Shown: positions 1 to 11,025 of the stretch, in pieces
How the letters are laid out: each line of letters begins with the position of its first letter
Numbering within the stretch: position 1 is the first letter of the stretch
DNA from: Paramarasmius palmivorus
Taxonomy: Eukaryota; Basidiomycota; Agaricomycetes; Agaricales; Marasmiaceae
Direction: 5' to 3'
Length of the DNA: 64,000 bases
Assembly: GCA_037176845.1 (NCBI GenBank)
Contig: JAYKXP010000050.1
Span: forward strand, 1-64,000
The notes under the pieces: generated by a model
What the model saw: only the letters and a program-made list of their open reading frames with translations
The model's database searches: none
What the model was told of the DNA's origin: nothing
Program-made: the position numbers and the translations under genes

Positions 1-8
1 GAGCATGA

Positions 9-410
9 GCGTTCCGGTTCCCGAATCCTTGCCGCAGCGATCTTACCTCTTCTTCGGCCCAGATATCTGACAATTCTACACTTTCATCGTGTTTCATTGC
101 CTGCTCTATATTCTTGACTTCATCAACGAACGAATCAAACCTGTCTTCAATGCCGTCAAGCCACCATTCCTACCCGCCGATGTCACCGAACACATTGAAT
201 GCCACTGCAGCGGGCTATGGCTACGTTGGATATGTTGAACGGGGTGGAAGTGAACAGCACAAGGTAGGGAATGATGAAGACAAGGATCAGGACAAGAACA
301 AGAAGGACGAGGAGGCAGAGAATGTTACCAATCAGCCCAAAGCCACGAAGGTTCCAGAGGCCGACTCGGACACACAAGGCGGCGGTATGGGTTTTCTTCT
401 CCCATACTAA
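9..410 (+). CDS. Possible 3' end of an unidentified gene entering from the left edge
   Basis: A reading frame is open from base 9 to a TAA stop at 408-410. No ATG opens it convincingly, so it is best read as the terminal exon of a gene that begins outside the window. The translated tail is low-complexity: Ser/Pro/Asn-rich, then an acidic-basic stretch rich in Asp, Lys and Glu, ending in GGGMGFLLPY. No domain is recognised. It could equally be a chance open frame. It converges on the kinase gene that ends at 503. Confidence 0.25.
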   Translation, partial: AFRFPNPCRSDLTSSSAQISDNSTLSSCFIACSIFLTSSTNESNLSSMPSSHHSYPPMSPNTLNATAAGYGYVGYVERGGSEQHKVGNDEDKDQDKNKKDEEAENVTNQPKATKVPEADSDTQGGGMGFLLPY

Positions 411-502
411 GACGTTTTGTTACGTTTCTGGACCTCCTTTTCACTTTTCAAACGATACATAGCCTAATTATCGTAGTAGGAATACGACTACTATTGGTTT
501 AT

Positions 503-3500
503 TTACATCGTAGTACGGGTAACGGGCGCATTCTCTAGTTCAGATAATAGCTGATCAATATCAGATCCATGTGGCGCAAGTGCAGGGTATTCAATATTTT
601 CCCAAAGGGGCGTAGTAAATAACTCTTCGTCCCGATTGGCCTTCTCGTCCGCCACCCTTGGGATCTTGCTTTCTAGGCACTCTAGTTGTGTCACAACCTC
701 ATCGGCAGTAGGCCGCAAGTTTGGATCCCCTGCCCAACACGCCTCAACGATAGCCCAAAGCGAGTCCGTCAAGGTAGGTATACCAGAAGGCCTGTCAGGT
801 CTCTTGTTTGCCAACACTTGATGGATAACAGCGGGTTCATATTTTAGTTGATAAAATGGCGGATAGCCACCGCTAAAGATCTACAGAAAGCGGCATTATT
901 TCTCCACGTCTTCGTCAACAGTAGGTTTGACAATTTACCTCATAACACACGCAGCCAAAGGCATAGATATCAGTTCTTTTGGAGGTTGGGTTTGTTGCTT
1001 CATAATCGTGGAGCTCGGGGGCAAGCCAGCGAGTAGTGCCCTTGAGCCGACTGTCGACAGAGGACAACCCGAGAATTTGAGAGTCTGCGACGCGGGCAAA
1101 ACCGAAATCGGCAATACACGGCGTATTAGATAGGGACATGAGAATATTCACCTAGTCTAATGTGAATAAACAGGGTCTGAAATCCGCAGTACGCAAATCA
1201 CTCACACCTTTCAAGTCCCCGTGTACGACTTTCATCGAATGCAAGTATGCTAGTCCAACTGCGATTTCGGACATCTGCTCAAAGCAACGGTAAGCAAAGT
1301 ACCTAGTGGAGTTTTTCTTAGTCTCGAGAACCAGACTGACGATACACACTGACGATCACAAGTGATGTGTGTGTATGTAGTCTGGAACATACCCAGGGTC
1401 CGCGCGCCGCTGCATTTTCTGCTGAGCTAATCATGTGTTCCCACGGCCAGTTCCTCTGTATCCTACCATGTCGGGCGAATCCATACTCATATCACTCAAT
1501 AAACATCATTGATACCCTTAATTCTTTGTCAGAACTCGTCATAATACTTAGAAACAGGACTTTCAAGACGAAAACTCGCCAAAATTAGACTATACTGCTG
1601 AATACAAACCCAACAATCCCGGAACGTTGTCATACTCTTCAGCTATGCTTTCGACGTGAATAATGGTAGTCCATTTGCTGATAACATATGGAATGAGCTG
1701 TGCGTACTTGCTGACACCTGGCTATCGTTTGAAAGGCTCTAGCGACATGCATGTTCTGCTATCGCCCGTAAGACCGAGAGAGCTGCAGATGGCAGCAGTG
1801 TCCTTTCCTAGAGCACAGGTAGCAGAGAGTGCTATTGCCAGAACAGTATCCGGGAGATGGCCTTGAGCAAAAGACCCAATTGAGTGGAACGCTGGACGGA
1901 GGCGGGTACCCCATATCTTGTTCAGATGAGCTTCTTCGTTGCAAAAGCAAATGAGGTTCTTTGAGAACGTCTCGTGCTTGATGATTTTCGACCACTCTTC
2001 GTCCTGTAGGTGTTTTGGATCTCCACAAATGACTTGCCATGACTTGCATTCACAGATCTTCTGGACAAAGTTGACGTGTTCGGTTCTGAGCTTTGCGATG
2101 ACTTCATGACAATAGGAAAGGCCGGAAACCCCGAAGCGTTCGCGTTCTAGGATCTGTAAGAGACTTAGGTATAAGTATAACATGAAATTGAGGTGTCACG
2201 CACTATGCTATCCGCCAAACCCTTCGTCGGAGTCACCACAACACCCACAGCATCTTTCCGGTATGCAAACCTCTCATACAGCTCCGGATTCTTCGAGACC
2301 TCGTTGTAAACGGTGATAGGAACACAAGAGAAAGCTGATTTTCCTTCTTCCGTCACACCAAAGAGTGCCAGGTCTTCTCCATCCAACACGTAGGGTAGAT
2401 ATTGAGCTTGATAGTCACGTAGTCCATCTGGCCACTGCGGGATACACCTTGAGACTGCTAGCTTCAATGCAGCTCTACCTTCGTCACTGCTCCATTTCAC
2501 GCTAGTTGGCATCGGAAAAGGAAGTGTATTTCGTAGATGTACGAGAATGAAGGTGAGGAAAAAGGCACGGCGTCACATGGTAGGCGGTTAACCGGCACTT
2601 GCGGTAACCGGACGTGATTAGCTCAGCAGAAATCCCAGCGGCTACCGCACCCTGAGAAAAAAACAAGACTAAGTTTTTCTGTCTGTGAGCCATGACCTAC
2701 CAGAAAGGGATGATCTACATCGTCGATAGAAGAATGCTGCAGGAATTGTACTAGGTTTCCCTTCTCCATCCACGGCGAGACTAGACATAACTGCTTTCGG
2801 CTATCGTCTAGATAGTAAAGTCCGAGGAAGGGAAGCACATTGCTGTGCCTGAGTTGCCGCCAAACGATTGCTTCACGAAGGTATTCCTGTAATAATCTTA
2901 TTGATACGAGTCAACGCAACAGTCGCAGGACATACCGATACTAATTCCCGAACGTCCGAAGTAAGACACAGCCGAACGACCTTCAAGCATACCTGATCCC
3001 GATTCTTCCCCAACACCCCCTTATACACGTCCCCGAAACTACCAGCAGCGACAGGATAGTCTCCGAGTTTTTCAACGTTTTTGATTGCAAGGCATTGGGG
3101 ATGCAGACCGGAATTTGACGACAGTCGGATCATGGCTTTGTATAATAAACTTCGCACACGAGTTTCGTTGGCATCATAATCAGCAAGCTGGATGTAGTGC
3201 CAGTAGTTAAAGATGCGTTGTGGAGGAACTTGAAAGTGATAGTGACCCACCTGTTGTAATAAATCAAGTAAATATTGTGCGATAGCACCGGTGTGCCTGA
3301 CTAAAGCTCCATATTTCACTTCGTCCCCTAGGATAGTGGCAATACGCCCTAACTCCCTCTCTATATTATTGGGCCATGGCAGATCTATATGTCGCATCCC
3401 CTCAGGCTTTGAGACTTGTAGTAGTCTCAGAATAAGAAACGCAGTGTCTATGACTGAGGTTGAATAACTCACATTTTATGGGAGGCACAGCGCGTTCTTT

Positions 3501-4543
3501 TTCTTTTCCCTTCTTCCCTCGTCCACCGGCCCTTCGCTTCTTCTGCGGAACCCCGGCTGAACTGGCCACAGCATCAAGCTTTCTCTTCCTCTTCAAATCC
3601 GGTGCACCTGCTCCGAACCGTTCCAATTCATGGAGAGACGACTGCTTTTGCTGCGTCATAAAGATTCTGAAATCAGCCCGGAGATCTGGTGCGTTCTTAA
3701 AAAGGCGGGCAATCTGCCGAGATACTTCTTCCTGAATACGAAAATAGCGCGGTATCAGCAAAACGGCAATGAGAAGGTTTGAGCCATGGAGAAACAGGGG
3801 TGGAGGTACCTACCTCATCGATTGTTTCTGGCGCATGGTGATATCTCGACAAGATGTCTAAGAACTGCTTGTAGGTCTCGGGATCACAACGTTGTTTGAC
3901 CTGGTGTATATAGGCGTCTGTTCTTTGCTGTACACTAGCTGTAACTTGCTGTTAGCCAAAGCAGTACAGAGATAGAAAAACGTACGGACATCCGTCACCT
4001 GGTTCTATTGTTGACCATAGGAATGTAGATTCCTCTCGGCCTGTAGTGCCAATCGTCTGCATTGTCGTCCCTCTTGGAGTGGTCACAGTGATATGCTTGT
4101 CATCGACGGAACATTGTATCCGATAACCTGCGGGAAGGAAGGTGTTGAATCCTTGTGTTAGGAGTGGGTGACCCCGGAATAAGTGCGAGACGCGTTTGAT
4201 GACGCCAGGCGTGTCAATTCTAGAAAATGACTAGCTTTTCAGAACAAAGTCAAACTCGGAGCTGATGCAAAACGTACTGCTGGCTCTTGAACTCCTTCAC
4301 GATATCCAAGAAATGGTTATACACGTCTGGCTGATCTTGGAATTGGAACTTGACGTGGTCCAGATAGCTCAAAGCATCCGCGACACTCAGAATATTCAAA
4401 GACCGGTTCAGTGAGACGTTAGGTTGAGTCGGCGAAGAGCTGGCCTGCTGGCCATCCAGAGGTTGTACTTGGAGTGAGTCAACTGACATGGGTGTTGAAC
4501 TGCTTGACTCTGGAGGTGAATTCTCAAGAAGATCCACTGTCAT
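503..4543 (-). CDS. Sin3-type PAH1-PAH2 domains fused to a TKL-type protein kinase
   Basis: The start is the ATG at 4541-4543. A PAH1 domain follows ([14 protein letters not shown]..., then [18 protein letters not shown] after an intron at 4277-4220), and then PAH2 (roughly 3935-3690, [21 protein letters not shown]). Both match the Sin3 corepressor. After a Lys-rich linker, a 58-nt GTGAGT..CAAG intron (3472-3415) keeps frame into a helical pre-kinase region and a complete kinase domain: GSFGDVYKG glycine loop, Lys in CLKVVR, Glu in EAIVWRQL, catalytic loop [15 protein letters not shown] in [12 protein letters not shown] in WLAPEL, and the C-lobe ending [25 protein letters not shown] instead of HRD is common in agaricomycete TKLs. 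No Sin3 PAH3 or HDAC-interaction region is present. The intron at 2700-1275 (phase 0, [17 protein letters not shown]) contains a transposon-like element. My reading is one active fused gene; two adjacent genes is the alternative. Confidence 0.7.
1394..2654. mobile_element. 1.26-kb inverted-repeat element with CAGGGT termini inside a kinase intron
   Basis: The sequence starting CAGGGT at 1394 (plus) and the one starting CAGGGT at 2654 (minus) form imperfect inverted repeats: about 36 of the first 44 bases agree, including an 18-base run (TTTCTGCTGAGCTAATCA). A second matching block, CCTACCATG, lies about 70 bases inside each end. CAGGG termini suggest the hAT superfamily. The 8-base flanks (AACATACC and AGAAAAAA) do not match, so no target duplication supports that class. 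The only coding material inside is a degenerate helicase fragment; no transposase is seen. The element lies wholly within the kinase intron 2700-1275. Confidence 0.6.
1722..2512 (-). pseudogene. Degenerate RecQ-like superfamily 2 helicase fragment
   Basis: Two open stretches (2512-2165 and 2183-1722) encode pieces of the helicase core in the right order: a Walker A-like GVTEEGKS (GxxxxGKS), a [14 protein letters not shown] strand, then a motif II relic [17 protein letters not shown] where functional relatives have DEAH, and motif III ALSAT. The second helicase lobe is absent, and the DEAH to NEEAH change should destroy ATP hydrolysis. Multicopy RecQ-like genes of this kind are frequent in agaricomycetes. 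It appears to be cargo of the surrounding inverted-repeat element rather than part of the kinase. Confidence 0.6.
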
Positions 4544-6765
4544 TGAGGAGGCTGGCCTCTCAGAGCTATTCCGAGACTGTAGGTTGTCATTATGAGCGGC
4601 TTGCTATGAATCCTACTGACACTGACCTTCTCCAAGTCGCCCGCGCAAAACACTTCATTACTGGTTCCAAAGTCCAGGAGATCAACAAAATCAGCTGATA
4701 TCGTGATAGGTCTGGCTACCTCGAGAGCGAAATCTGTAGTTGGTATATCTTCAGCCATGTGGCTCGAGGAGAGTGGGTGGTGTTGGGTTGTGATGACCCC
4801 CATGCTGTGTAAGGCAACCTTCTAATGGTCTTTCGGCCATCCCCGTGTGCTGCAATAACGTGATGATTGTAGCGCGACTCGAATTCGATGCCGCAGCTTG
4901 GCTCATCCATCGGATACACGCAGAATTGCCCTCCTGTCCAGTGTCAGATCTTCCAGAAAACCGTAGTGATATTGGGGCCACCTCGTCGATGGTGATAAAC
5001 AAAACTATCGGACGCCTCTTGACAGTGGACTTGCGCCGACGATCCTAATGAAAGCCTGACAGGTGTTTTCGAGGGGTTGTGGCCTTGTCCGAGTCACTTG
5101 GTATCGCCGGTAAATCTCCTCTCGAAGAATTTCTATTTCAACAATCTGGTAGGAGATGGGTGAGACAAGCCAGTAATTTTTTTTTTGTGAAACCCTCACT
5201 GATACGCAGCTGCAGCTGTGTAGCACGGCAAAACAGCCATTCTGAACGAAAACTGGCCCAAAACTGGCCAACACTGATTGATACGAAAAGATATTGCAAA
5301 GTATCAACACTCAGCGGATGAGGAACGCATCCTACACTAGGCAGAGAAACAATGTGTTCGTGGTCGTGGTTCGCGACCTGGAGGTGACGATGACGCAGCA
5401 GACGCAGCCGAGGTGTTTTGCCCACAAGACGACCGATTCCAGCCGTGTTCGCAGTCCGGGGATATTTTTTTGATTTACGTGACGGTGAGGGACCAGGCGC
5501 TGCCGAATACGAAATCAAGAAAACATCTTTCCCCCATGACACGACGATACCTATACCTTTCTTTTAAGTCGCTCTTGCAGTGTCCGGGCATGACTTGACT
5601 TAACGTTGCAAAGGTCTAGGGAATCGGGATCTTATATTAAGCAGCGGTTACGGTTTATGGTGGCGATCATCGAAGGTTTTGGGGCTGGTATTGGCCACGA
5701 GTAATTCAGGCCATTTGAAGCTGAAGGAGCTGAAGGTTAAACGTTACAGGTGCGCAATCAGCCATGTAAACAGCTCGTATAATGCCAATCATCGTTTCAG
5801 GACTGCTTTTGGGCCTTAGGTATCACTTGAAGGTTGTCGAGCCCGATTTCCGTACCTCTTGACTCCCACGAACCATCACAGATACACTGCGTGAAGTCTC
5901 CGTTGCCCCAGGAATCGATTTTGGCGTCATCGTCGTCTAAATCACCTCAATTGGCTGTTCTGCTCCCGAAACATGCGGCTACATGGTTTATGACTCCCAA
6001 GATGTCCAGGCCGCTTTGCTTGTTTACGAAGATCATCAATTATTCCCTACTCATTAAGGTATGTCATTCGAGGTTATGTAGGGAGATGACCAGGCATGAT
6101 CATATCCTCGTGTTTCTAGAGCCAGATTTTGCATGCTACATGGGCCTGTGACAGTCTGTGAGTCTGTGACGATAGGTGAGGAACGACAGGCAGAGAAGGA
6201 TGAGGTGGTGAAGTCAGGAAAGGTCGAGGAAAAGGAGTCGGAAGAGAAGGGTAGGCACGAGGTGAAGAAAAGCAGGGAATGCTCAAGTTACCGAACAGCC
6301 CGACACCACGAAGTTTCTGGAGGTCGAGATGCAAGGCGGTCCGCTCAAGTCTGACAATGTTCTCTCTGATTATACGAACAGGGCCGAACTTGTGGTTGAG
6401 AGAGACGATGGCGGCGAGTGTATCTGTGCCGAAAGAGCAGCAAGAAAAGCAGGAAAAGAGGAAGAGTAGGAGTAGGAGGTGGCTGTTTGAGCCTTTTCCC
6501 TGCCACTCTTCCGATTTGTATTCCAGCTTCTTTCTCGCTTTGTGTGTGCATGATCATGGATGATGTAGGTTACATGATAAATCTGCATGGTCTACATTAC
6601 TTAGCGCGAGTGTCTAGATACTAGGACTATGTCCTAGCGTCCTCGTCTTCCCCGACTTCAAAGCTTCCCTAGTCGCTTTGTGACATCGGGCTTTGAAAGA
6701 GGACCTGGTACGACCCATCTGCCAGCTCGTTCACCTTGCATTCAGTGTTCCACTTCACGAATAAG
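4544..6765. other. 2.2-kb gap without a recognisable gene
   Basis: Only short open frames occur. A minus-strand stretch from an ATG at 4756-4758 (MAEDIPTTDFALEVARP...) could be an extra 5' exon of the PAH-kinase gene, but I found no in-frame splice to 4543. Minus-strand frames at 5005-5542 and a plus-strand frame around 6280-6460 (a stretch containing FLEVEMQGGPLKSDN) look protein-like but match nothing I know. They may be remnants of a gene. Confidence 0.4.
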
Positions 6766-8935
6766 TCAGAGTGCAAGCGAGGCCATAAGTGCTGATATGT
6801 CGACTCTCGTAGAAGGTCCTTCATTTGGGATCCCAAAATCGTTGGATTCCTTCTCTAAACTTCTTCCCGTACCAACTGCAAACCTCATCTTCCTCTGAGA
6901 AGCAATTGAGATATCAGGGTTCCATTTGGGAACTGAAATAACGCAGAACCTACCTGGCTTTTCGACTATATCCCAGTCCACCTCCTCAAAACGACTTTTC
7001 TCCTTGACGATCTTCAATTCTGGATATCCCATTTCCCGGGCCCATCCAGCTGTAGATGGGTCAAAACCTCGAGCTTTCTGCCACGTGTAAAGCGACTTGT
7101 ATACGTGATCTGGCCATGACAATGCCCTGATTTTCTTTACCGAGAAAGAAAGTACCGGAAGCCCCCAATGTTCACGCTCATTCTCTAGCATTCTTGACTG
7201 GCCTGTCTCGTCGTAAGACCAGAAACTAAGGCTTTCGACTTTCAATAACGTGTGGTCTGCAACGGTCTTTGGTGCAGGCGCGAGGAAGAGGAAGATGGAT
7301 GGTGCGCTTCCATCGTACAGTGCAGGACACCAACTCTCGAGATTTCCAGCGAGACATATCAGGCTATCAATAATGACTGGGGAAAGGATTGTTAGTTCAT
7401 GACAGAATGCCAATAGTCCAAATACGCCGTACCAAAGCTATCATCTATTCTAGCGTCGACAGCCGTGCTGATCCGCGGAAATTGCAATAACCATGCATGA
7501 AGCAGCGAACATTCGTCATAGCGCTTTATATTCCAAATAACGAAGTCACCACCAAGATTAATAGTATTATTCAGGTTCAACTTGAACCTGATTCCATTGG
7601 TGAGATCGATTATCGAATTATTGCTGTGTGATTCTCTTACCGCGTCAAACCGTTGGGCATCATAGTATTCTCCGTGAGGCTGTCTGTAATCGTGTACCAA
7701 TTACACAGCCTGGGGTCCTCTTCTGGCCACACAGCGATAGCTCCACTTGTGCGCGAGTAGACGGTATCTAGACGCAAAGAAGCTACTTCATCAGGAGAAT
7801 GGCACATTCGGTTATGCCACGGCCATTCGAAACAGTCTGAATACCGTTCATGGTCCACTGTCGCCATGCGCGCTGGATCCACAAAGAGTTTGTTGATGGC
7901 AATGTCTACCTTGAAGCGGATCGCTCCTTGCAAGATGATTGAATCCAAGCGAGTTCGGTTTCTCGGAGCTTTGAGTCTGCAGAAGAATCTCGCAGATGTT
8001 GTCTCCTCCAGCATATCGAGAGTGGAAGGCACCTCGAGGAATCTCAGTTCCGAGTCAAGTTTTTCCGGAACTTGACTCTGGGGATAGATTTGTGGCCCTT
8101 TGCAGAAAACACCCTTCTTCGTATTCATCCATATGGTCACACCTCCCCTGAATAGTAGGTGTTCCTGATGTGCAAGGGGGGACGGTTGTTTTTCAGCGCC
8201 ATACTCCGGAAACCAGAATGTCAAATTTCACTCACCGACAAACCATAGAGGTATAGTTTGGTCAATATCGATGGAAACTTCCCACCGTTCAACGGGATCA
8301 GTTCTAGTGTACATTCAACGCCCTGTTTAGCGCAACGGCAAATAGCACAACATGTTGCAATACACACCATCATGAAAGATTAGCATCGGGACCTCGGAAC
8401 GACCGATCCCAAAGAGTTGGAATGAATCTGGTTTTCTATTCATGGCTCGATGTTTAGCTCGAGAGCCCAAATGAGAAGTAGATCCAAACCTGCTAGTACG
8501 TGCGTAGTGGTTAAAATCCATTTCCCATAATTCCTGAGCGTCTTCGCCCTCGTATTCGATAACGGTAAACCTGTTTTCTTGGTTTGAAAGGATCGGCAAC
8601 TCTGCTGTGCATATCGTTCTCCGAGCTTGATGTCGCCCAATAATCATATGTGTTCCATTAGCCTCCCATTTCCAATCATATCTGGATATTTCTGCGGTGT
8701 CTAGCTTCTTAACACTGTTGACATGGCCGCGTTTTATGTACACGAACTGCGATTCCACTAAGACACCAGTATGAAGGTGGTTAAGTACTCTTGAGCGCAC
8801 CTCATCATATATAGTACCTGGTATTTCCTTCGCCGCTTCATGGTAATTGATAACCTCGGCAGAGAATTGGTTGCCGTGGACCTTGTTTACAGCGTTGCCT
8901 TGAATTTTGACGTGTGATGAGTTTAGAAAGCTCAT
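6766..8935 (-). CDS. Uncharacterised basidiomycete protein with N-terminal VHGNQ motif
   Basis: The start is the ATG at 8933-8935; the protein begins MSFLNSSHVKIQGNAVNKV and then HGNQFSAEVINY. N-terminal GNQ/GNA stretches like this are common in large uncharacterised agaricomycete proteins. Exons: about 8935-8370, a short exon near 8310-8230 (DPVERWEVSIDIDQTIPLWF), then 8190-7690 and 7640-6766, with introns of 50-60 nt. The segment GGVTIWMNTKKGVFCKGP resembles a Cys-containing block repeated in that protein family. No catalytic motif, membrane segment or signal peptide is seen. About 640-680 residues. Function unknown; exon edges approximate. Confidence 0.55.
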
Positions 8936-10074
8936 TGTGATGTCGCGTCGTCGTCTAGTACTCTAGTTGTGGAATAACGCGAGCTCGAAGATATTGATGA
9001 CGACGGTAGAGTGCAGGCAAGAGTGACGCGGTGGTGACCAGTGACTTATCATTATGTAAGCACAGATAAGGCCGGCCGGCAAAGCCAAGATCGCGTTTGG
9101 ATACATAGGTGTCAGATTTCCCAGATTCCTCCTTTCTGCACACAACTCATCCGAGCATGAGACCAATTCTGTCCCAATAACAGTTTCTCAGCCACGTACC
9201 GAACACATGCTTTCTATATTATTCATCTACTCGAGTATACATGACATCTTCCCTACTGGTATTCGAGCATTGAACGTTCAGCAGCACCTCAAACAATCAC
9301 TCCGAGTCTTTTCGCCTCACCCAGTTATCGTTACTCTTCCCTCAAGGATGTCCTGGCTTTGCATTCTTTTGGGATATCAGACGTAGCGCTTGTGTAGGCA
9401 AGCACTAATAATGTCTAGTGCACGGCCGCACTCATCCAGTTCCGTCGCATGAGCACATTCAAGTTCGTATCACGTCAGAAAATAAGTCTGCGCATATCGA
9501 TCACGCCTTGAAAGCGAACATGACCAGATCTCAACTTCGTAGCCAGTCTCCGGATGAACAAGGGTAGCCCTCTTGATTTTCGTTCTGGGTGCGGAAGATG
9601 AGAATGGGATGGGAGGAAGTCAAACCAATCATGATGCATGATCACCGGCACTTTGCCATATGAATCTGGGAAATCTGAAGACTGATATCTCTTGCTTGAG
9701 CAGGAATGATGCGACAGAAGATCCTATGTATTTCCCAAAGGGCGACAAAATACGTAGATACAGGTAAGAGGCTCCGAGTCGAGCCCAGAAAAGCCAATGC
9801 GTAAGAGGGTTCGCTAGCGAAACCGAAAAGGTGGTTAGTTAGTGGGAGCTATACAGGAATAGACAAAGAAGAATGTACGTTGATGATACTTATACTTATA
9901 CCGATACAGTGTGTTTGAGCAATAATCGACAGCGAGAGCCAGAAAAAATACAGTGTAGGAAGCAGAAAAGTGTACGTTTTGAAGTTCAAGGGAAGAAGCG
10001 AGTTATCGTCACTTTAGATCGTAAAAAGAGCAGAATCCCGGTGGCAAAGAAATGGAAAGCGAAACGGTTTAGAT
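8936..10074. other. Intergenic, 1.1 kb, nothing recognised
   Basis: A divergent ATG at 8935 lies on the left and the stop of a minus-strand gene at 10075 on the right. The open frames here are short and lack homology I can see. No repeat or RNA gene was noticed. Confidence 0.5.
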
Positions 10075-11025
10075 CTAGACGCGACGACGCCAGTTGTTAT
10101 CCGAACCCTTAGGAGCGTTGGCACCGCGTCTCCATGTCGAACTAGCAATGGGTTTAGCAGTCGTCGTGTTCTGGTTCTGACCCTGACCCTGAACCTTCTT
10201 GGACTTGGAAGCCCCACCAAGCATAACACCACCAGTGATAACACCCGTTTGACCGCCTTCGTACATGTACCGAGTGACCTTTTCTTGGGTCTGTTTTTGG
10301 GTCTGGGTCTGGGTCTGTTTTCGGGGTCGTTGATTCTGGGGCTGGGTGCGTGCGCGGAACGGTGGTCGGTATTTAGGGCTAGCGCCGACAGGTTCGTGAA
10401 GAAGAGGAAGCTCGACCTTGAAGTTGGTAGGCGCGGGCGAAGAAGCGGCGGAAGAGACTGATGAGGCGTCGTCGTCTGATGAGAACGCGAATGAAGGGGT
10501 TGATTCGGTGTCAGAGTCCGAATCCGAGTCGTCGATGAATTGGGGTGTGGTAGTAGAAGGGGAAGTGGTGGTCTGGCGACGCGCACGAACAGACTCCAAC
10601 AGGGTGTTAAGTCTGTTCGTCATCGGTGATTGCGCCTCCTCAGCCGCGACTAAACTCATCCTTTCGGCAGACCAAACAACCTCCTGCCCAAGCCTAATCG
10701 AACCCTGCATGACAAACACCAACACATTGTCATTAAGCTCCCCACTCATGCGCGTGATGAAGTTCATCCATTCGACCCAGCTGATACCGCTCGACATGCA
10801 TGCTGCGAGGATCGGAGCCGGGGGAAGGGTGTGTGGGGAGAGGATTAGTGTGAAGGGTGCTAGTGTCCCCGGGGTGCTGGAGAGCAGGTAGGCAAAGTGG
10901 GTGAAGAGTGTTGATTTGAGGATGCTGATGGTGGTGAGGGGGTAGCTGGAGTTTGTGAGGGGTTGGGTGAGGTATTCGATGAGAGCGATGACGGTTGCGG
11001 TAGCAGTAGCGGTGTTGGAGGACAT
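10075..11025 (-). CDS. Single-exon protein, possibly an anti-proliferative (BTG/Tob)-like protein
   Basis: An uninterrupted 316-codon frame starts at the ATG 11023-11025. Residues ~1-110 are a folded-looking region: repeated Thr/Ala start, then ALIEYLTQPLTNSSYPLTTI, later HTLPPAPILAACMSSGISWV and LNDNVLVFVMQGSI. This order resembles basidiomycete BTG/Tob domains, where a 'LPP-P-...A...G..W' segment is followed by a hydrophobic strand and a DPG core. Here the DPG core is not evident (VMQGS instead), so assignment is tentative. The remaining ~200 residues are disordered: Ser/Asp-rich acidic patch, then QT/KQTQ repeats and a basic tail ending WRRRV. BTG/Tob proteins recruit CCR4-NOT deadenylase in animals; whether this one does is unknown. 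Confidence 0.45.
   Translation of the reverse strand: MSSNTATATATVIALIEYLTQPLTNSSYPLTTISILKSTLFTHFAYLLSSTPGTLAPFTLILSPHTLPPAPILAACMSSGISWVEWMNFITRMSGELNDNVLVFVMQGSIRLGQEVVWSAERMSLVAAEEAQSPMTNRLNTLLESVRARRQTTTSPSTTTPQFIDDSDSDSDTESTPSFAFSSDDDASSVSSAASSPAPTNFKVELPLLHEPVGASPKYRPPFRARTQPQNQRPRKQTQTQTQKQTQEKVTRYMYEGGQTGVITGGVMLGGASKSKKVQGQGQNQNTTTAKPIASSTWRRGANAPKGSDNNWRRRV

Noticed and set aside
1386..2662. 8-base target duplication for the CAGGGT element
   Set aside because: Flanks AACATACC and AGAAAAAA do not match; class assignment therefore rests on termini only.
10014..10586. 190-codon minus-strand open frame overlapping the BTG-like gene in another frame
   Set aside because: Low-complexity Pro/Arg/Ser sequence from a repeat-rich coding region; the 316-codon frame is longer and has a proper ATG.
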